From Amycolatopsis thermophila (GTDB lineage Bacteria > Actinomycetota > Actinomycetes > Mycobacteriales > Pseudonocardiaceae), in contig NZ_JAUSUT010000001.1 of the NCBI RefSeq assembly GCF_030814215.1, forward strand, positions 7,192,001 to 7,256,000: DNA of 64,000 nucleotides. Reading direction: 5' to 3'. Each line of letters starts with the position of its first letter. The stretch's first letter is position 1. A program made the position numbers and the translations under genes. Below the pieces are notes generated by a model. The model was not told the DNA's origin. It saw nothing but the letters and a program-made list of their open reading frames with translations, and searched no databases. This document shows positions 8,571-16,473 of the stretch, piece after piece.

Positions 8571-9971
8571 ATGTCAGCGGTGTGGACCCGTCTGGGTGTG
8601 CGCATCCGGACGACGGTGGTGGCGGTGGCCGCCGTCGCCGCGGCGATCGTCGTGGCGGGTGCCGCGGTCGTGCTCCTGCTGGGCTGGTCGCTGGACCGGT
8701 CCACCACCGAGGACGCCCGCAGCGCCGGCCGGCAGGTCGCGCACGAGATCGCGCGGGAGGGCGCGCGCGAACTGACCGGCGCCGACGTGGCGAGCAGCGG
8801 GGATTCCGCGTCCGTGCTGCAGGTCCTCGACGCGCAGGGCCAGGTGATCACGGCCGACCCGGCGCTGGCCGGGCTGCCGCCGCTGACACCGGTGCGCCCG
8901 GCACCGGGGCACGAGGTGGTGGAGACGGTGAGCGTGACGGTGAACGGCTCCGGTGAGGACTACCGGCTGGTGTCGGCCGGTGTGGCGGGCCCCGGCGGGC
9001 CCTACACGGTGGTGTCGGCGCGCTCGCTGGCCCCGGTGACCGAGGCGCTGACGCGCCTGTCGCTGCTCTTCGCGGCGGCGGCGCTGCCGTTGCTGGCGAT
9101 CTCCGCGCTCACCGTGTACCGCGCGGTGGGCTCCGCGTTGCGGCCCGTGGAGCGGATGCGCCGCACCGTCTCCGAGATCACCACCCGCGATCTGGAACGG
9201 CGGGTGGACGTGCCGCCCGGCCGCGACGAGGTGCAGCGGCTCGCGGTCACGCTGAACTCGATGCTCGACCGGCTCGCCTCCGCGCAGGGCGCGCAGCGCC
9301 GGTTCGTCTCCGACGCCAGCCACGAGCTGCGCTCCCCGGTCAACACCGTGGTGACCGCGCTCGAGGTCGCCGAGCACCACCCGGAGGCGATGAGCAAGGA
9401 CGAGCTGGTGGCGGTCGTGTCGCGGGAGACGAGCCGGCTGCGGGAACTGGTCGACGACCTGCTGCTGCTCGCGCGCACCGACGACGCGACCGACCACCCG
9501 CCCTCCGGCGAGGTCGACCTGGACGACCTCGCCCGCGCCGAGGCCGAGCGGGCGCGCGCGACGGTCGGTCCGAAGGTGGAGATCCGGACCGAGCCGGTGA
9601 AGGTGACCGGCAACGCCGCGCAGCTGCGCCGCGCGATCCGCAACCTGGTCGACAACGCGCGGGAGCACGCCGCGGAGCGGATCCGGGTGTGCACCCGGGC
9701 CGAGGGGACGACGGCGGTGGTGGAGGTCAGCGACGACGGTCCGGGGGTGCCGGCGGCGGACCGGGACCGCATCTTCGAACGCTTCGTGCGCCGCGACGAC
9801 GCGCGCCACCACGGCGCTCCCGGCACCGGCGGGTCGGCCGGGCTGGGGCTGGCGATCGTGGCGGGCATCGCGGCCCGCCACGGCGGCAGCGCGGAGTGCA
9901 CGGACAGCACCGATCCGGTCTATCCCGGCGCCGCGTTCCGCATCCGGCTGCCGTCGAGGAGGCAACCCTGA
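8571..9971 (+). CDS. two-component sensor histidine kinase
   Basis: 466 residues. A membrane segment at about 13-37, an extracytoplasmic sensor of roughly 110 residues without a recognised domain, a second membrane segment at about 160-185, HAMP, then the H-box FVSDASHELRSPVNTV (phosphorylated His near residue 250), N-box NLVDNARE near 362, and G-boxes DDGPGVP and GLGLAIV. It autophosphorylates in response to an unknown envelope signal and passes phosphate to the adjacent regulator. Start chosen at ATG 8571, where the hydrophobic segment begins and a leaderless promoter fits. Its stop overlaps the next ATG (TGATG). Genomic setting between murT-gatD and esterases suggests an envelope-stress sensor (inference). 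Confidence 0.92.
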   Translation: MSAVWTRLGVRIRTTVVAVAAVAAAIVVAGAAVVLLLGWSLDRSTTEDARSAGRQVAHEIAREGARELTGADVASSGDSASVLQVLDAQGQVITADPALAGLPPLTPVRPAPGHEVVETVSVTVNGSGEDYRLVSAGVAGPGGPYTVVSARSLAPVTEALTRLSLLFAAAALPLLAISALTVYRAVGSALRPVERMRRTVSEITTRDLERRVDVPPGRDEVQRLAVTLNSMLDRLASAQGAQRRFVSDASHELRSPVNTVVTALEVAEHHPEAMSKDELVAVVSRETSRLRELVDDLLLLARTDDATDHPPSGEVDLDDLARAEAERARATVGPKVEIRTEPVKVTGNAAQLRRAIRNLVDNAREHAAERIRVCTRAEGTTAVVEVSDDGPGVPAADRDRIFERFVRRDDARHHGAPGTGGSAGLGLAIVAGIAARHGGSAECTDSTDPVYPGAAFRIRLPSRRQP

Positions 9972-10630
9972 TGCGCGTGCTGGTCGTCGAGGACGAGCGG
10001 GCGTTCGCCGAAACCCTGCGCAAGGGCCTGACCGCGGAGGGGTTCGCGGTCGAGGTCGCGCACACCGGGCCGGACGGGCTGTGGCTGGCGCGGGAGCAGC
10101 CCTTCGACGTGATCGTCCTGGACATCATGCTGCCCGGGATGTCCGGGTACGAGGTGCTCAAGCGGTTGCGGCAGAACGAGAACTGGACGCCGGTGCTGGT
10201 GCTGACCGCCAAGGACGGCGAGTACGACGAGGCCGACGCGTTCGACCTCGGGGCCGACGACTACCTGACCAAACCGTTCTCCTACGTGGTGCTGCTCGCC
10301 CGGCTGCGGGCCCTGCTGCGGCGGGGCGCGCCGGAACGGCCGGCCGTGCTGACCCTGGCCGACCTGCGGCTGGACCCGGCGGCCCGCACCGTGCACCGGG
10401 GCGAGCGCGAGATCGAGCTGACCGCGCGCGAGTTCGGGCTGCTGGAGTTCCTGCTCCGCCGGCGCGGGGAGGCGCTGAGCAAGCGCGAGATCCTCACCCA
10501 CGTGTGGGACGCCCACTACGACGGCGACGAGAACATCGTCGAGGTCTACATCGGCTACCTGCGGCGCAAGATCGGCCCGGATCTCATCCAGACGCTGCGC
10601 GGGGTCGGCTACCGGATGTCCGCGCCTTGA
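9971..10630 (+). CDS. OmpR/PhoP-family response regulator
   Basis: 219 residues. The receiver domain has acidic pocket residues VEDE, phosphoacceptor Asp51 in VIVLDIMLPG and Lys in LTKPFS. The winged-helix DNA-binding domain (about 125-219) has the expected ELTAREFGLLEFLL and GVGYRM signatures. It is translated from ATG 9971 overlapping the kinase stop by one base, with GAGGAGG at 9957-9963. Regulators of this family bind direct repeats at 11-base spacing; three such sites are seen in this window (6420, 12801, 32455), two of them in front of esterase genes flanking this pair. Confidence 0.93.
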   Translation: MRVLVVEDERAFAETLRKGLTAEGFAVEVAHTGPDGLWLAREQPFDVIVLDIMLPGMSGYEVLKRLRQNENWTPVLVLTAKDGEYDEADAFDLGADDYLTKPFSYVVLLARLRALLRRGAPERPAVLTLADLRLDPAARTVHRGEREIELTAREFGLLEFLLRRRGEALSKREILTHVWDAHYDGDENIVEVYIGYLRRKIGPDLIQTLRGVGYRMSAP

Positions 10631-10674
10631 CCACCGCTCGCCGGAACGGGTGATGATGGGGGCAGGAGGGCGTG

Positions 10675-11826
10675 ATGGACGGGTCCGTGGCGGGGACCGG
10701 GACGGATGTGAACGTTCCGGCCGACGTGGCTCGCTACTGCCGTGCCGCGGGGCCGCTGGAGTCGCCGCTGATCTGGCTCGCCTTCGCCGCCGCGGCACTG
10801 GTGCTGGTGGTGGTCGCGGTGCGGTGGCGCCGCGCGCGGCGGCGGGCGGTGATCGCGGCGGTGTGCTGTGCGCTGGTGGCGGGCCTGACCGGGCTCAACA
10901 CCTACGTCGGGTACGTCCGCACCGGGCACGACCTGGCCGCGCTCCTGGAACGCGGCGGGGGCCCGGCCGCCGCGGTGGGCCGGCTGCTCGACGGCAGCGG
11001 CGGTGGCGGCGATGGGTCCGGCGGGCGCGGCGTCCCGGCCGACGCGGACGCCCCGGCGCTGGACTCGTTCGACCTCGCCGACCCGGCCGACGGCGTGCCC
11101 ACCGGCCGGATGTACGTGCTGCTGCCACCCGGGTACGCGAGTTCGGGCCAGGCCTACCCGGTGGTCTACCTCGTGCACGGGTACCCGTTCGGGTCCGCGC
11201 AGGACTGGCTGACCGCGGGCGCCGCGCCCGGCGCGCTGGACCGGCTGTACCGGGACGGGGCGATCCCGCCGATGATCCTCGTCAGCGTCGACCTCACCGC
11301 GGGGCAATCCCAGCGCGACTGGGAGGGGCTGGACGTGCCGGGCGGTCCGCGGCTGGAGACGTTCCTGACCGGCCCGGTGGTGTCCGCCGTGGACGGCCGG
11401 TACCGCACGATCCGCGACCGCGCCGCCCGCGCCCTGGGCGGCATGTCCGGCGGGGCGTTCGCCGCGCTGAACACCGGTCTGCACCACACCGGCGAGTTCG
11501 GTGTGCTGCTGCTGACCCTGCCCTACGACACGCCCGGCGACGTGCGGGACGAGTTCCACGGTGACCGCGCGGCGATCGAGCGGAACACGCCGCGGGACTA
11601 CCTGACCGGCATGGTCTTCCACGACCCGGTGGCGGTGTTCCTGGCGGCCGGGTCGCACGACGGCGACGACGTCGACCGGGCGCGGGACCTGGCCGGACGG
11701 CTGACCGCCGACGGACAGCAGGCCGTCGTGCACGTCGAACCCGGCCTCACCCACACCTGGCGCACGGCGCGGGCGACCCTGCCCTACATGCTGGTGTTCG
11801 CCGGCGAGCACTTCCCCGCCGGGTGA
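10675..11826 (+). CDS. membrane-anchored esterase (antigen-85-like fold)
   Basis: 383 residues with two or three N-terminal membrane segments (about 25-50, 60-80), a Gly/Asp-rich linker (about 105-130) and an alpha/beta-hydrolase domain with oxyanion strand VVYLVHGYPFG and nucleophile elbow GGMSGGAFAA; the late His is probably in GLTHTW. The active site would face outside the membrane. AGGAGG at 10664-10669 favours ATG 10675 over the GTG three bases earlier. It follows the response regulator by 44 bases, so may share its transcript. Only 3 bases separate its stop from that of the convergent esterase. Confidence 0.82.
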   Translation: MDGSVAGTGTDVNVPADVARYCRAAGPLESPLIWLAFAAAALVLVVVAVRWRRARRRAVIAAVCCALVAGLTGLNTYVGYVRTGHDLAALLERGGGPAAAVGRLLDGSGGGGDGSGGRGVPADADAPALDSFDLADPADGVPTGRMYVLLPPGYASSGQAYPVVYLVHGYPFGSAQDWLTAGAAPGALDRLYRDGAIPPMILVSVDLTAGQSQRDWEGLDVPGGPRLETFLTGPVVSAVDGRYRTIRDRAARALGGMSGGAFAALNTGLHHTGEFGVLLLTLPYDTPGDVRDEFHGDRAAIERNTPRDYLTGMVFHDPVAVFLAAGSHDGDDVDRARDLAGRLTADGQQAVVHVEPGLTHTWRTARATLPYMLVFAGEHFPAG

Positions 11827-11829
11827 GGA

Positions 11830-12753
11830 TCAGCCGGACAGCCGGGACACCAGCCACGGCAAGGCGTCGGCGAACGCCTGGCGCCACAGGACGAAGTCGT
11901 GCCCGCCGCCGGGGACCACGACCAGGCGGGTGGCGATCCCGGCCCTGGCGGCGGCCGGTTCGAGCGCCCGGGCCGCGGCGAGCGGCTCGTCGTCGGCGTC
12001 GCCGACCTCGAACCACCCGCCGGTGCCGGGGTAGCGGCGGTGGGCCAGCAGCCAGGCGGGTTCGTGCGCGTCGAAGTCCACTCTGGATCCGGCGAAGAGC
12101 GCCGGGATGGTGTCGCCGAGGTCGTTGCCGTCGCCGGAGCGGGGGCCGGCCAGCCCGCTGAAGTCGGCGAACGCGGCGAAGGTGTCCGGGTGGCGCAGGG
12201 TGAGGGTGACCGCGCACGAGCCGCCTTCGGACAGGCCGGCGACCGCCCAGCGCGCGCCGGGCGGCTGGGCGGAGAACCGGCTCGCGACGAACGCGGGCAC
12301 GTCCCGGGTCAGGTAGGTCTCGGCCTGCCCGGCCGGGCCGTCGACGCACTCGCTGTCGGCGTCGACCGCGCCGTTGATGTCGGGCATCACCACGATCGGC
12401 GCGGTGCCGCCGTGCGCGGCGGCCCAGCTGTCCACAGTGGCCGTGACGGCGCCGCCGTCCAGCCAGTCCTCCGGTGCTCCGGGCGTGCCGTGCAGCAACA
12501 TCACGACCGGCAGGTGCGGGCGGTGCCGCGCGAACCACGCGGGCGGCAGGTAGACCTCGGCGGGGCGCGCGGAGAACCGCGACGCCGGGCCGGGGATCGT
12601 GACGGTGACCAGTTGCCCGGCACCGGGGAGCGGGCTGCGGGAGGTGACGACCACGGTGAGCACCGCGGCGAGGGCCACGACGAGGGTGGCGGCTCCCAGG
12701 GTGATCCGCGCCCACCGCCTGGCCGGCGGCGGCGTCCGCGCGAGGGGGGTCAC
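11830..12753 (-). CDS. exported esterase (antigen-85-like fold)
   Basis: 307 residues: N-terminal signal anchor (about 17-40), then an alpha/beta-hydrolase domain with LPVVMLLHGTPG, nucleophile elbow AGLSEGGSCAV and a C-terminal His in PGGGHDFVLW. It resembles the esterase upstream of lysX (shared PDxNG and DSECVDGPAGQ-like segments), so the two are likely paralogues. GTG start at 12753 lacks a Shine-Dalgarno site and sits 8 bases after a TAGATT -10 inside a CTAGATTGGCG sequence that is also found before the lysX-operon esterase. A TCAGCG direct repeat lies 48-65 bases upstream. Confidence 0.83.
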   Translation of the reverse strand: MTPLARTPPPARRWARITLGAATLVVALAAVLTVVVTSRSPLPGAGQLVTVTIPGPASRFSARPAEVYLPPAWFARHRPHLPVVMLLHGTPGAPEDWLDGGAVTATVDSWAAAHGGTAPIVVMPDINGAVDADSECVDGPAGQAETYLTRDVPAFVASRFSAQPPGARWAVAGLSEGGSCAVTLTLRHPDTFAAFADFSGLAGPRSGDGNDLGDTIPALFAGSRVDFDAHEPAWLLAHRRYPGTGGWFEVGDADDEPLAAARALEPAAARAGIATRLVVVPGGGHDFVLWRQAFADALPWLVSRLSG

Positions 12754-12761
12754 GGGGCGCC

Positions 12762-12767
12762 AATCTA
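12762..12767 (-). promoter_or_regulatory. -10 element of the minus-strand esterase promoter
   Basis: TAGATT on the minus strand within CTAGATTGGCG, the same 11 bases as at the lysX-operon esterase. Eight bases separate it from the GTG start, so the leader would be zero to two bases. Confidence 0.5.
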
Positions 12768-12800
12768 GTCAGCCCCGCCCTCGGGGCGCATGTTCGCGCG

Positions 12801-12818
12801 CTCAGCGTCCTCTCAGCG
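12801..12818. promoter_or_regulatory. direct-repeat operator, copy B (CTCAGCG-TCCT-CTCAGCG)
   Basis: Two identical heptamers at an 11-base period, the most perfect of three copies in the window. It lies upstream of the minus-strand esterase and also upstream of the divergent ChrB-like gene. An OmpR-family regulator site by pattern; assignment to the regulator at 9971 is inference. Confidence 0.6.
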
Positions 12819-12849
12819 GACTCCCATGGGCACGGGGATTTGTAACTGC

Positions 12850-12858
12850 TGCTACATT
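12850..12858 (+). promoter_or_regulatory. extended -10 promoter (TGCTACATT) for the ChrB-like gene
   Basis: TGC followed by TACATT, an extended -10 element, placed so that transcription would begin within a base or two of GTG 12866. The same TGCTACATTG occurs before the aldehyde dehydrogenase at 17152, and TGCTAC-type elements precede the genes at 20307 and 37147. Confidence 0.5.
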
Positions 12859-12865
12859 GGCATCT

Positions 12866-13417
12866 GTGACCGACGCGCGTGATCCGGCCCGGTGGCTGGT
12901 ACTGGTGGTGCGGGTGCCCGCCGAGCCCAGCCGGCACCGCGTGGCCGTGTGGCGGGAGCTGCGGCGGGTCGGTGCGCTGTCGCTGGGCCAGGGCGCCTGG
13001 GTGGTGCCGGACGCGCCGGTGTTCGCCGACGGGGTGAGCCGGGTGGTGGACCTGGCGCGCCGCGGCGAGGGTGAGGTGCTGGTCCTGGACGCGGCCGGGC
13101 GGGCGGAACCCGACTCGGCCCGGCTGGAGGAGCTGTTCACCGCCGAGCGCGCCGAGGAGTGGGCGGAGTTCCTCGCCGACTGCGCGAAGTTCGACGCCGA
13201 AATCGACAAAGAGATCCGCAAGGGCAAGTTCACGCTGGCCGAGCTGGAGGAGGAGGAACAGAGCCTGGACCGGCTGCGCCGCTGGCACCGCGACATCAAG
13301 ACGCGGGACGTGTTCGGCTCGCCCGCCGCGGCGGAGGCCGAGCAGCGGCTCAAGCACTGCGCCGAGCGGCTCGCCGGCTACACCGAGCAGGTCTTCCAGG
13401 CCCTGCACCAGATGTGA
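12866..13417 (+). CDS. ChrB N-terminal-domain protein
   Basis: 183 residues matching the ChrB family N-terminal region: WLVLVVRVPAEPSRHRVAVWR at the start, QGAWVVPD, then a long charged helical stretch (about 85-150). ChrB proteins are linked to chromate resistance and sensing, but many actinobacterial members are not beside a chromate carrier. Here no ChrA is present; a PAP2 phosphatase and an MFS carrier follow. GTG start at 12866 lacks a ribosome binding site and fits a leaderless transcript from the TACATT promoter. Function in this context is uncertain. Confidence 0.75.
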   Translation: MTDARDPARWLVLVVRVPAEPSRHRVAVWRELRRVGALSLGQGAWVVPDAPVFADGVSRVVDLARRGEGEVLVLDAAGRAEPDSARLEELFTAERAEEWAEFLADCAKFDAEIDKEIRKGKFTLAELEEEEQSLDRLRRWHRDIKTRDVFGSPAAAEAEQRLKHCAERLAGYTEQVFQALHQM

Positions 13418-13460
13418 CCGCGCCCCGGCGGATCCGCCGGGCAGGACGAGGAGCCGATCC

Positions 13461-14063
13461 GTGGGCCCTGACACCGCACTTTTCCTGGACATCAACGGCT
13501 TCGCGCGCGCGACCCCGTGGCTGCGGCCGGTCGTGTCGGCCTACGCCGCCTACGGGATCGTGCTGTTCGCCGTGCTGATGCTCGCCGGCTGGTGGATCGC
13601 CCGGCAGCGCGCGAACCCGGCCGTGATGGCCGCGGCGCTGTGGACACCGGTGGGGATGCTGATCGCGCTCGGTCTCAACCAGCCGATCGCCGCCGCCGTG
13701 GGCGAACCCCGGCCCTACACCGCGCTGTCCGGCCTGCTGGTGCTGGCCTCGCGCAGCACCGACCCCGCCTTCCCCAGCGACCACGCGGTGATGGCCGGTG
13801 CCGTGGCCGCCGGACTGCTGCTGGTCTCCCGCCGGCTCGCGGTGGTCGCCTGGATCGCGGCGGTGGTGATCGCGTTCGCGCGGGTCTACATCGCCGCGCA
13901 CTACCCGCAGGACGTGCTCGCCGGGCTGGTCCTCGGCGCCGCGGTCAGCCTGCTGGGATTCTGGCTCGTGCGGCGCCCGTTGATCTGGCTGCTGGACCGC
14001 GCCGAACGCACCCCCCTGCGCCCGCTGCTGACCACCTCCACCGAGCCGGCGGCCCAGCGATGA
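13461..14063 (+). CDS. PAP2-family membrane phosphatase
   Basis: 200 residues, mostly hydrophobic, about five or six membrane helices. The phosphatase signature is visible: a KxxxxxxRP-like part as GEPRPY, then PSDHAVMAGA (SGH-type motif with the catalytic His) and RVYIAAHYPQDVLAG (third motif). Enzymes of this family remove phosphate from lipid phosphates or undecaprenyl diphosphate on the outer face of the membrane. The start is GTG 13461 with GAGGAG at 13448-13453. It lies 43 bases after the ChrB-like gene in a likely operon, and its stop overlaps a small ORF (ATGA). Confidence 0.85.
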   Translation: MGPDTALFLDINGFARATPWLRPVVSAYAAYGIVLFAVLMLAGWWIARQRANPAVMAAALWTPVGMLIALGLNQPIAAAVGEPRPYTALSGLLVLASRSTDPAFPSDHAVMAGAVAAGLLLVSRRLAVVAWIAAVVIAFARVYIAAHYPQDVLAGLVLGAAVSLLGFWLVRRPLIWLLDRAERTPLRPLLTTSTEPAAQR

Positions 14064-14167
14064 GCGTCGTGCCCCGGTACCGCGCCGGCTTGACGACCGG
14101 CCAGGCGGTCGCCCTGCCCGTGCGGCGCCCGCCCCTGACCACCACCGACCCGGCAGCTCGGCCATGA
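14060..14167 (+). CDS. candidate 35-residue coupling ORF
   Basis: A small reading frame starting in the ATGA overlap with the PAP2 stop and ending in another ATGA overlap with the MFS start. The product is basic and has no hydrophobic segment or recognised motif. Its arrangement would carry ribosomes from the phosphatase gene to the carrier gene, which otherwise lies 100 bases downstream with a weak ribosome binding site. It may be a translational relay rather than a functional peptide, or chance. Confidence 0.3.
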   Translation: MSVVPRYRAGLTTGQAVALPVRRPPLTTTDPAARP

Positions 14168-15333
14168 GCACCGAGCCGGCCCCGCGCAGCCGCCTGTTCC
14201 CGTTGTACGGGGCGGGCTTCGTGACGGCGTTCGGTGCGCACAGCATCGCCGCGAGCCTGGGCGGCTACGCCGAGGCCGAGCACGCCTCCCTGCTGACCCT
14301 GGGCCTGCTGCTGGCGATCTACGACGGCGCCGAGGTGCTGCTCAAACCGGTGTTCGGCTCGCTGGCCGACCGCATCGGGCCGCGGCCGGTGCTGCTCGGC
14401 GGCCTGGTGGCCTTCACGCTCGCCTCCGCGGCGTTCGTGTTCGCCGGCAACCCCGGCCTGGTGGGCGTGGCGCGCTTCGGGCAGGGTGCGGCCGCGGCGG
14501 CCTTCTCCCCGGCGGCGGGCGCGCTCGTGGCCCGCCTGTCCCCGCAGGGCCGGCACGGCCGCGCGTTCGGCGGCTACGGCGCGTGGAAGGGCCTCGGCTA
14601 CACCCTCGGCCCCGTCCTCGGCGGCGTACTCATCACGCTCGGCGGCTACCCGCTGCTGTTCGGCACCCTCGCGGTCCTGGCGCTCGCGGTCGCCGCCTGG
14701 GCCACGGCCGCCGTCCCGGCCCTGCCCCCGCTGCCGCGCACCCGGCAGACCGTGCTCGACCTGGCCCGCCGCCTCACCAGCGGCGACTTCCTGCGGCCCA
14801 CGGCCACGCTGGCCGGCGCCACCGCCGCCCTCGCGGTCGGTGTCGGATTCCTGCCCGTGGCCGGTGCCGCACACGGGCTCGGGCCGCTGATCACCGGCGC
14901 CGTGGTGTCCCTGCTGGCCGCCACCGCCGCACTGGTCCAGCCCTGGGCCGGGCGCGCCCGCGACGCCGGCCGCATCCGCGACCGGACCGGCATGGCCGCC
15001 GGGCTCGGCCTGGCCGCGGCCGGGATGGCGGTCACGACCGTGCTGCCCGGCGTCGCCGGGATCGTGGTGGCCGCGCTGGCCATCGGCGCCGGAACCGGCC
15101 TGGCCACCCCGATCGGGTTCGCCCACCTGGCCGCCACCACCCCGGCCGAACGGCTCGGGCAGACCATGGGCGCGGCGGAGGTCGGCCGCGAACTCGGTGA
15201 CGCCGGCGGCCCGCTGCTGGTGGGCGCGCTCGCCGCCGCGGCCACGCTGGACCTCGGCCTGGCCGGTCTCGCCGCGATCCTGGCCGCCCTCGGTGTCCTG
15301 ACCACGATCACGCTCACCCGGGCCAGCCGGTAG
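14164..15333 (+). CDS. MFS transporter
   Basis: 389 residues, about 12 membrane helices. The conserved cytoplasmic loop 2-3 motif appears as GSLADRIGPRPVLLGG near residue 60, and the matching proline/glycine-rich helix 5 as GYTLGPVLGG. This is a drug/proton antiporter-like member of the major facilitator superfamily; substrate unknown. It is last in the ChrB-PAP2-MFS gene string, so it may carry a metabolite or toxic ion handled by the ChrB-like protein (inference). GC-rich with no sign of transfer. Confidence 0.85.
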   Translation: MSTEPAPRSRLFPLYGAGFVTAFGAHSIAASLGGYAEAEHASLLTLGLLLAIYDGAEVLLKPVFGSLADRIGPRPVLLGGLVAFTLASAAFVFAGNPGLVGVARFGQGAAAAAFSPAAGALVARLSPQGRHGRAFGGYGAWKGLGYTLGPVLGGVLITLGGYPLLFGTLAVLALAVAAWATAAVPALPPLPRTRQTVLDLARRLTSGDFLRPTATLAGATAALAVGVGFLPVAGAAHGLGPLITGAVVSLLAATAALVQPWAGRARDAGRIRDRTGMAAGLGLAAAGMAVTTVLPGVAGIVVAALAIGAGTGLATPIGFAHLAATTPAERLGQTMGAAEVGRELGDAGGPLLVGALAAAATLDLGLAGLAAILAALGVLTTITLTRASR

Positions 15334-15362
15334 GCGTCCCGTTCACCCGGCCGACCCACGAA

Positions 15363-15373
15363 AGATCCGATGT
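15363..15373. promoter_or_regulatory. FadR-type operator candidate (AGATCCGATGT)
   Basis: Matches 9 of 11 bases of ACATACGATGT, the palindrome found between the -35 and -10 of the paralogous FadR-type regulator at 25.7-26.4 kb. It overlaps a possible -10 (TATCCT, 15373-15378) for the mutarotase-regulator operon, so binding would repress. Confidence 0.45.
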
Positions 15374-15406
15374 ATCCTGCCTCTACGTCGCGGACAGGGA
15401 GCGGGT

Positions 15407-15742
15407 ATGCCGGAGATCGCGCTGCACACGGAGCTGAAGCCGGGTTCGGAGCTGGAGTACGAGGCCGTGCACCGGTCCATCCCCTCCGATGTGATGGCCG
15501 CGCTCGTCGCCAGCGGCGTCCGGAACTGGCGGATCTGGCGCGACGGCACCCACCTGTTCCACCTCGTCGACGTCGAGGACTACCGGGGCATGCGGCACGC
15601 CCTGCGGGACGACCCGGCGAACGTCCGCTGGCAGGAGACCGTGGGCCCGCTGCACGCCCGGCCGGACGACTACTCCGGTGCCGACGAGGGGCTCCCGCTG
15701 CTGTGGAGCCTCGCCGGCCAGCTCGCCGGGAAGGACCGCTGA
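15407..15742 (+). CDS. rhaM: L-rhamnose mutarotase-family protein
   Basis: 111 residues, the usual length for the family. It has the N-terminal LKPGSELEYEAVHRSI segment with the catalytic His, the central NWRIWRDGTHLFHLVD strand and the C-terminal LLWSL. Known members catalyse anomer exchange of L-rhamnose (or L-fucose), feeding aldose dehydrogenases. It is followed 6 bases later by a FadR-type regulator. With the fuconolactonase-like and sugar-acid SDR genes at 24.6-27.4 kb it suggests a 6-deoxyhexose oxidation route whose other enzymes are now remnants. Confidence 0.88.
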   Translation: MPEIALHTELKPGSELEYEAVHRSIPSDVMAALVASGVRNWRIWRDGTHLFHLVDVEDYRGMRHALRDDPANVRWQETVGPLHARPDDYSGADEGLPLLWSLAGQLAGKDR

Positions 15743-15747
15743 GCGGC

Positions 15748-16425
15748 ATGTCCGTCACCGACGACGCCATCGAGGCGATCAAGCAGATGATCGTGAACGG
15801 TGAACTGCGGCCGGGCGACCGCCTGCCGCGGGAGGCCGACCTCGCCGACCGCCTCGGCCTGTCCCGCAACTCCCTGCGCGAGGCGGTGCGGGCGCTCTCG
15901 CTCATCCACGTGCTCGACGTCCGCCGCGGCGACGGCACGTACGTGACGAGCCTGGAGCCCTCGCTGCTGATGGACGCGATGGGGTTCGTGGTGGACTTCC
16001 ACCGCGACGACACCGTCCTGCAGTTCCTGGAGGCTCGCCGCGTCATCGAGCCGGCCGTCACCGAGATGGCCGCGCGGCACATGCCGGACTCCGACATCGC
16101 GGACCTCGCCAGGCTGCTCGATTCGCTGGACGGCCGGCCGACGGTGGACCAGCTGGTGGAGAACGACCTGGAGTTCCACCGGCGCATCGCGGTCAGCTGC
16201 GGCAACACCGTGCTGGCCTCGCTGCTGGAAAGCCTGTCCGGGCGCACGCAGCGGGCCCGCACGTGGCGGGGGATCACGCAGGAGGGCGTGACGGAGCGGA
16301 CGCTGGCCGAGCACCGCGCGATCCTGCAGGCGCTGTCCGCCCGGCAGCCCGACGTGGCCCGCGCCGCGGCGACCGTGCACATCGCCGGCGTGGAGCAGTG
16401 GCTGCGCCAGACCCTGGTCGGCTAG
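15748..16425 (+). CDS. FadR-type GntR-family transcriptional regulator
   Basis: 225 residues: N-terminal winged helix (LADRLGLSRNSLREAVRALS, about residues 29-48, then VRRGDGTYV wing) and a helical FCD effector domain with the metal-ligand His/Asp pattern (DLEFHRRI, NT.L..LLESL, H.AIL.AL). The first 90 residues are strikingly like those of the regulator at 25676-26407 (shared MSVTD, LDVRRGDGTYVTSLEP), so the two are paralogues and likely bind similar DNA. Probably represses the mutarotase operon and senses a sugar acid (inference). ATG 15748. Confidence 0.9.
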   Translation: MSVTDDAIEAIKQMIVNGELRPGDRLPREADLADRLGLSRNSLREAVRALSLIHVLDVRRGDGTYVTSLEPSLLMDAMGFVVDFHRDDTVLQFLEARRVIEPAVTEMAARHMPDSDIADLARLLDSLDGRPTVDQLVENDLEFHRRIAVSCGNTVLASLLESLSGRTQRARTWRGITQEGVTERTLAEHRAILQALSARQPDVARAAATVHIAGVEQWLRQTLVG

Positions 16426-16473
16426 ACGAGGAATGCGCGAGGCTGGGTGGTAACAGGGGTGTTCAGGATCCGT

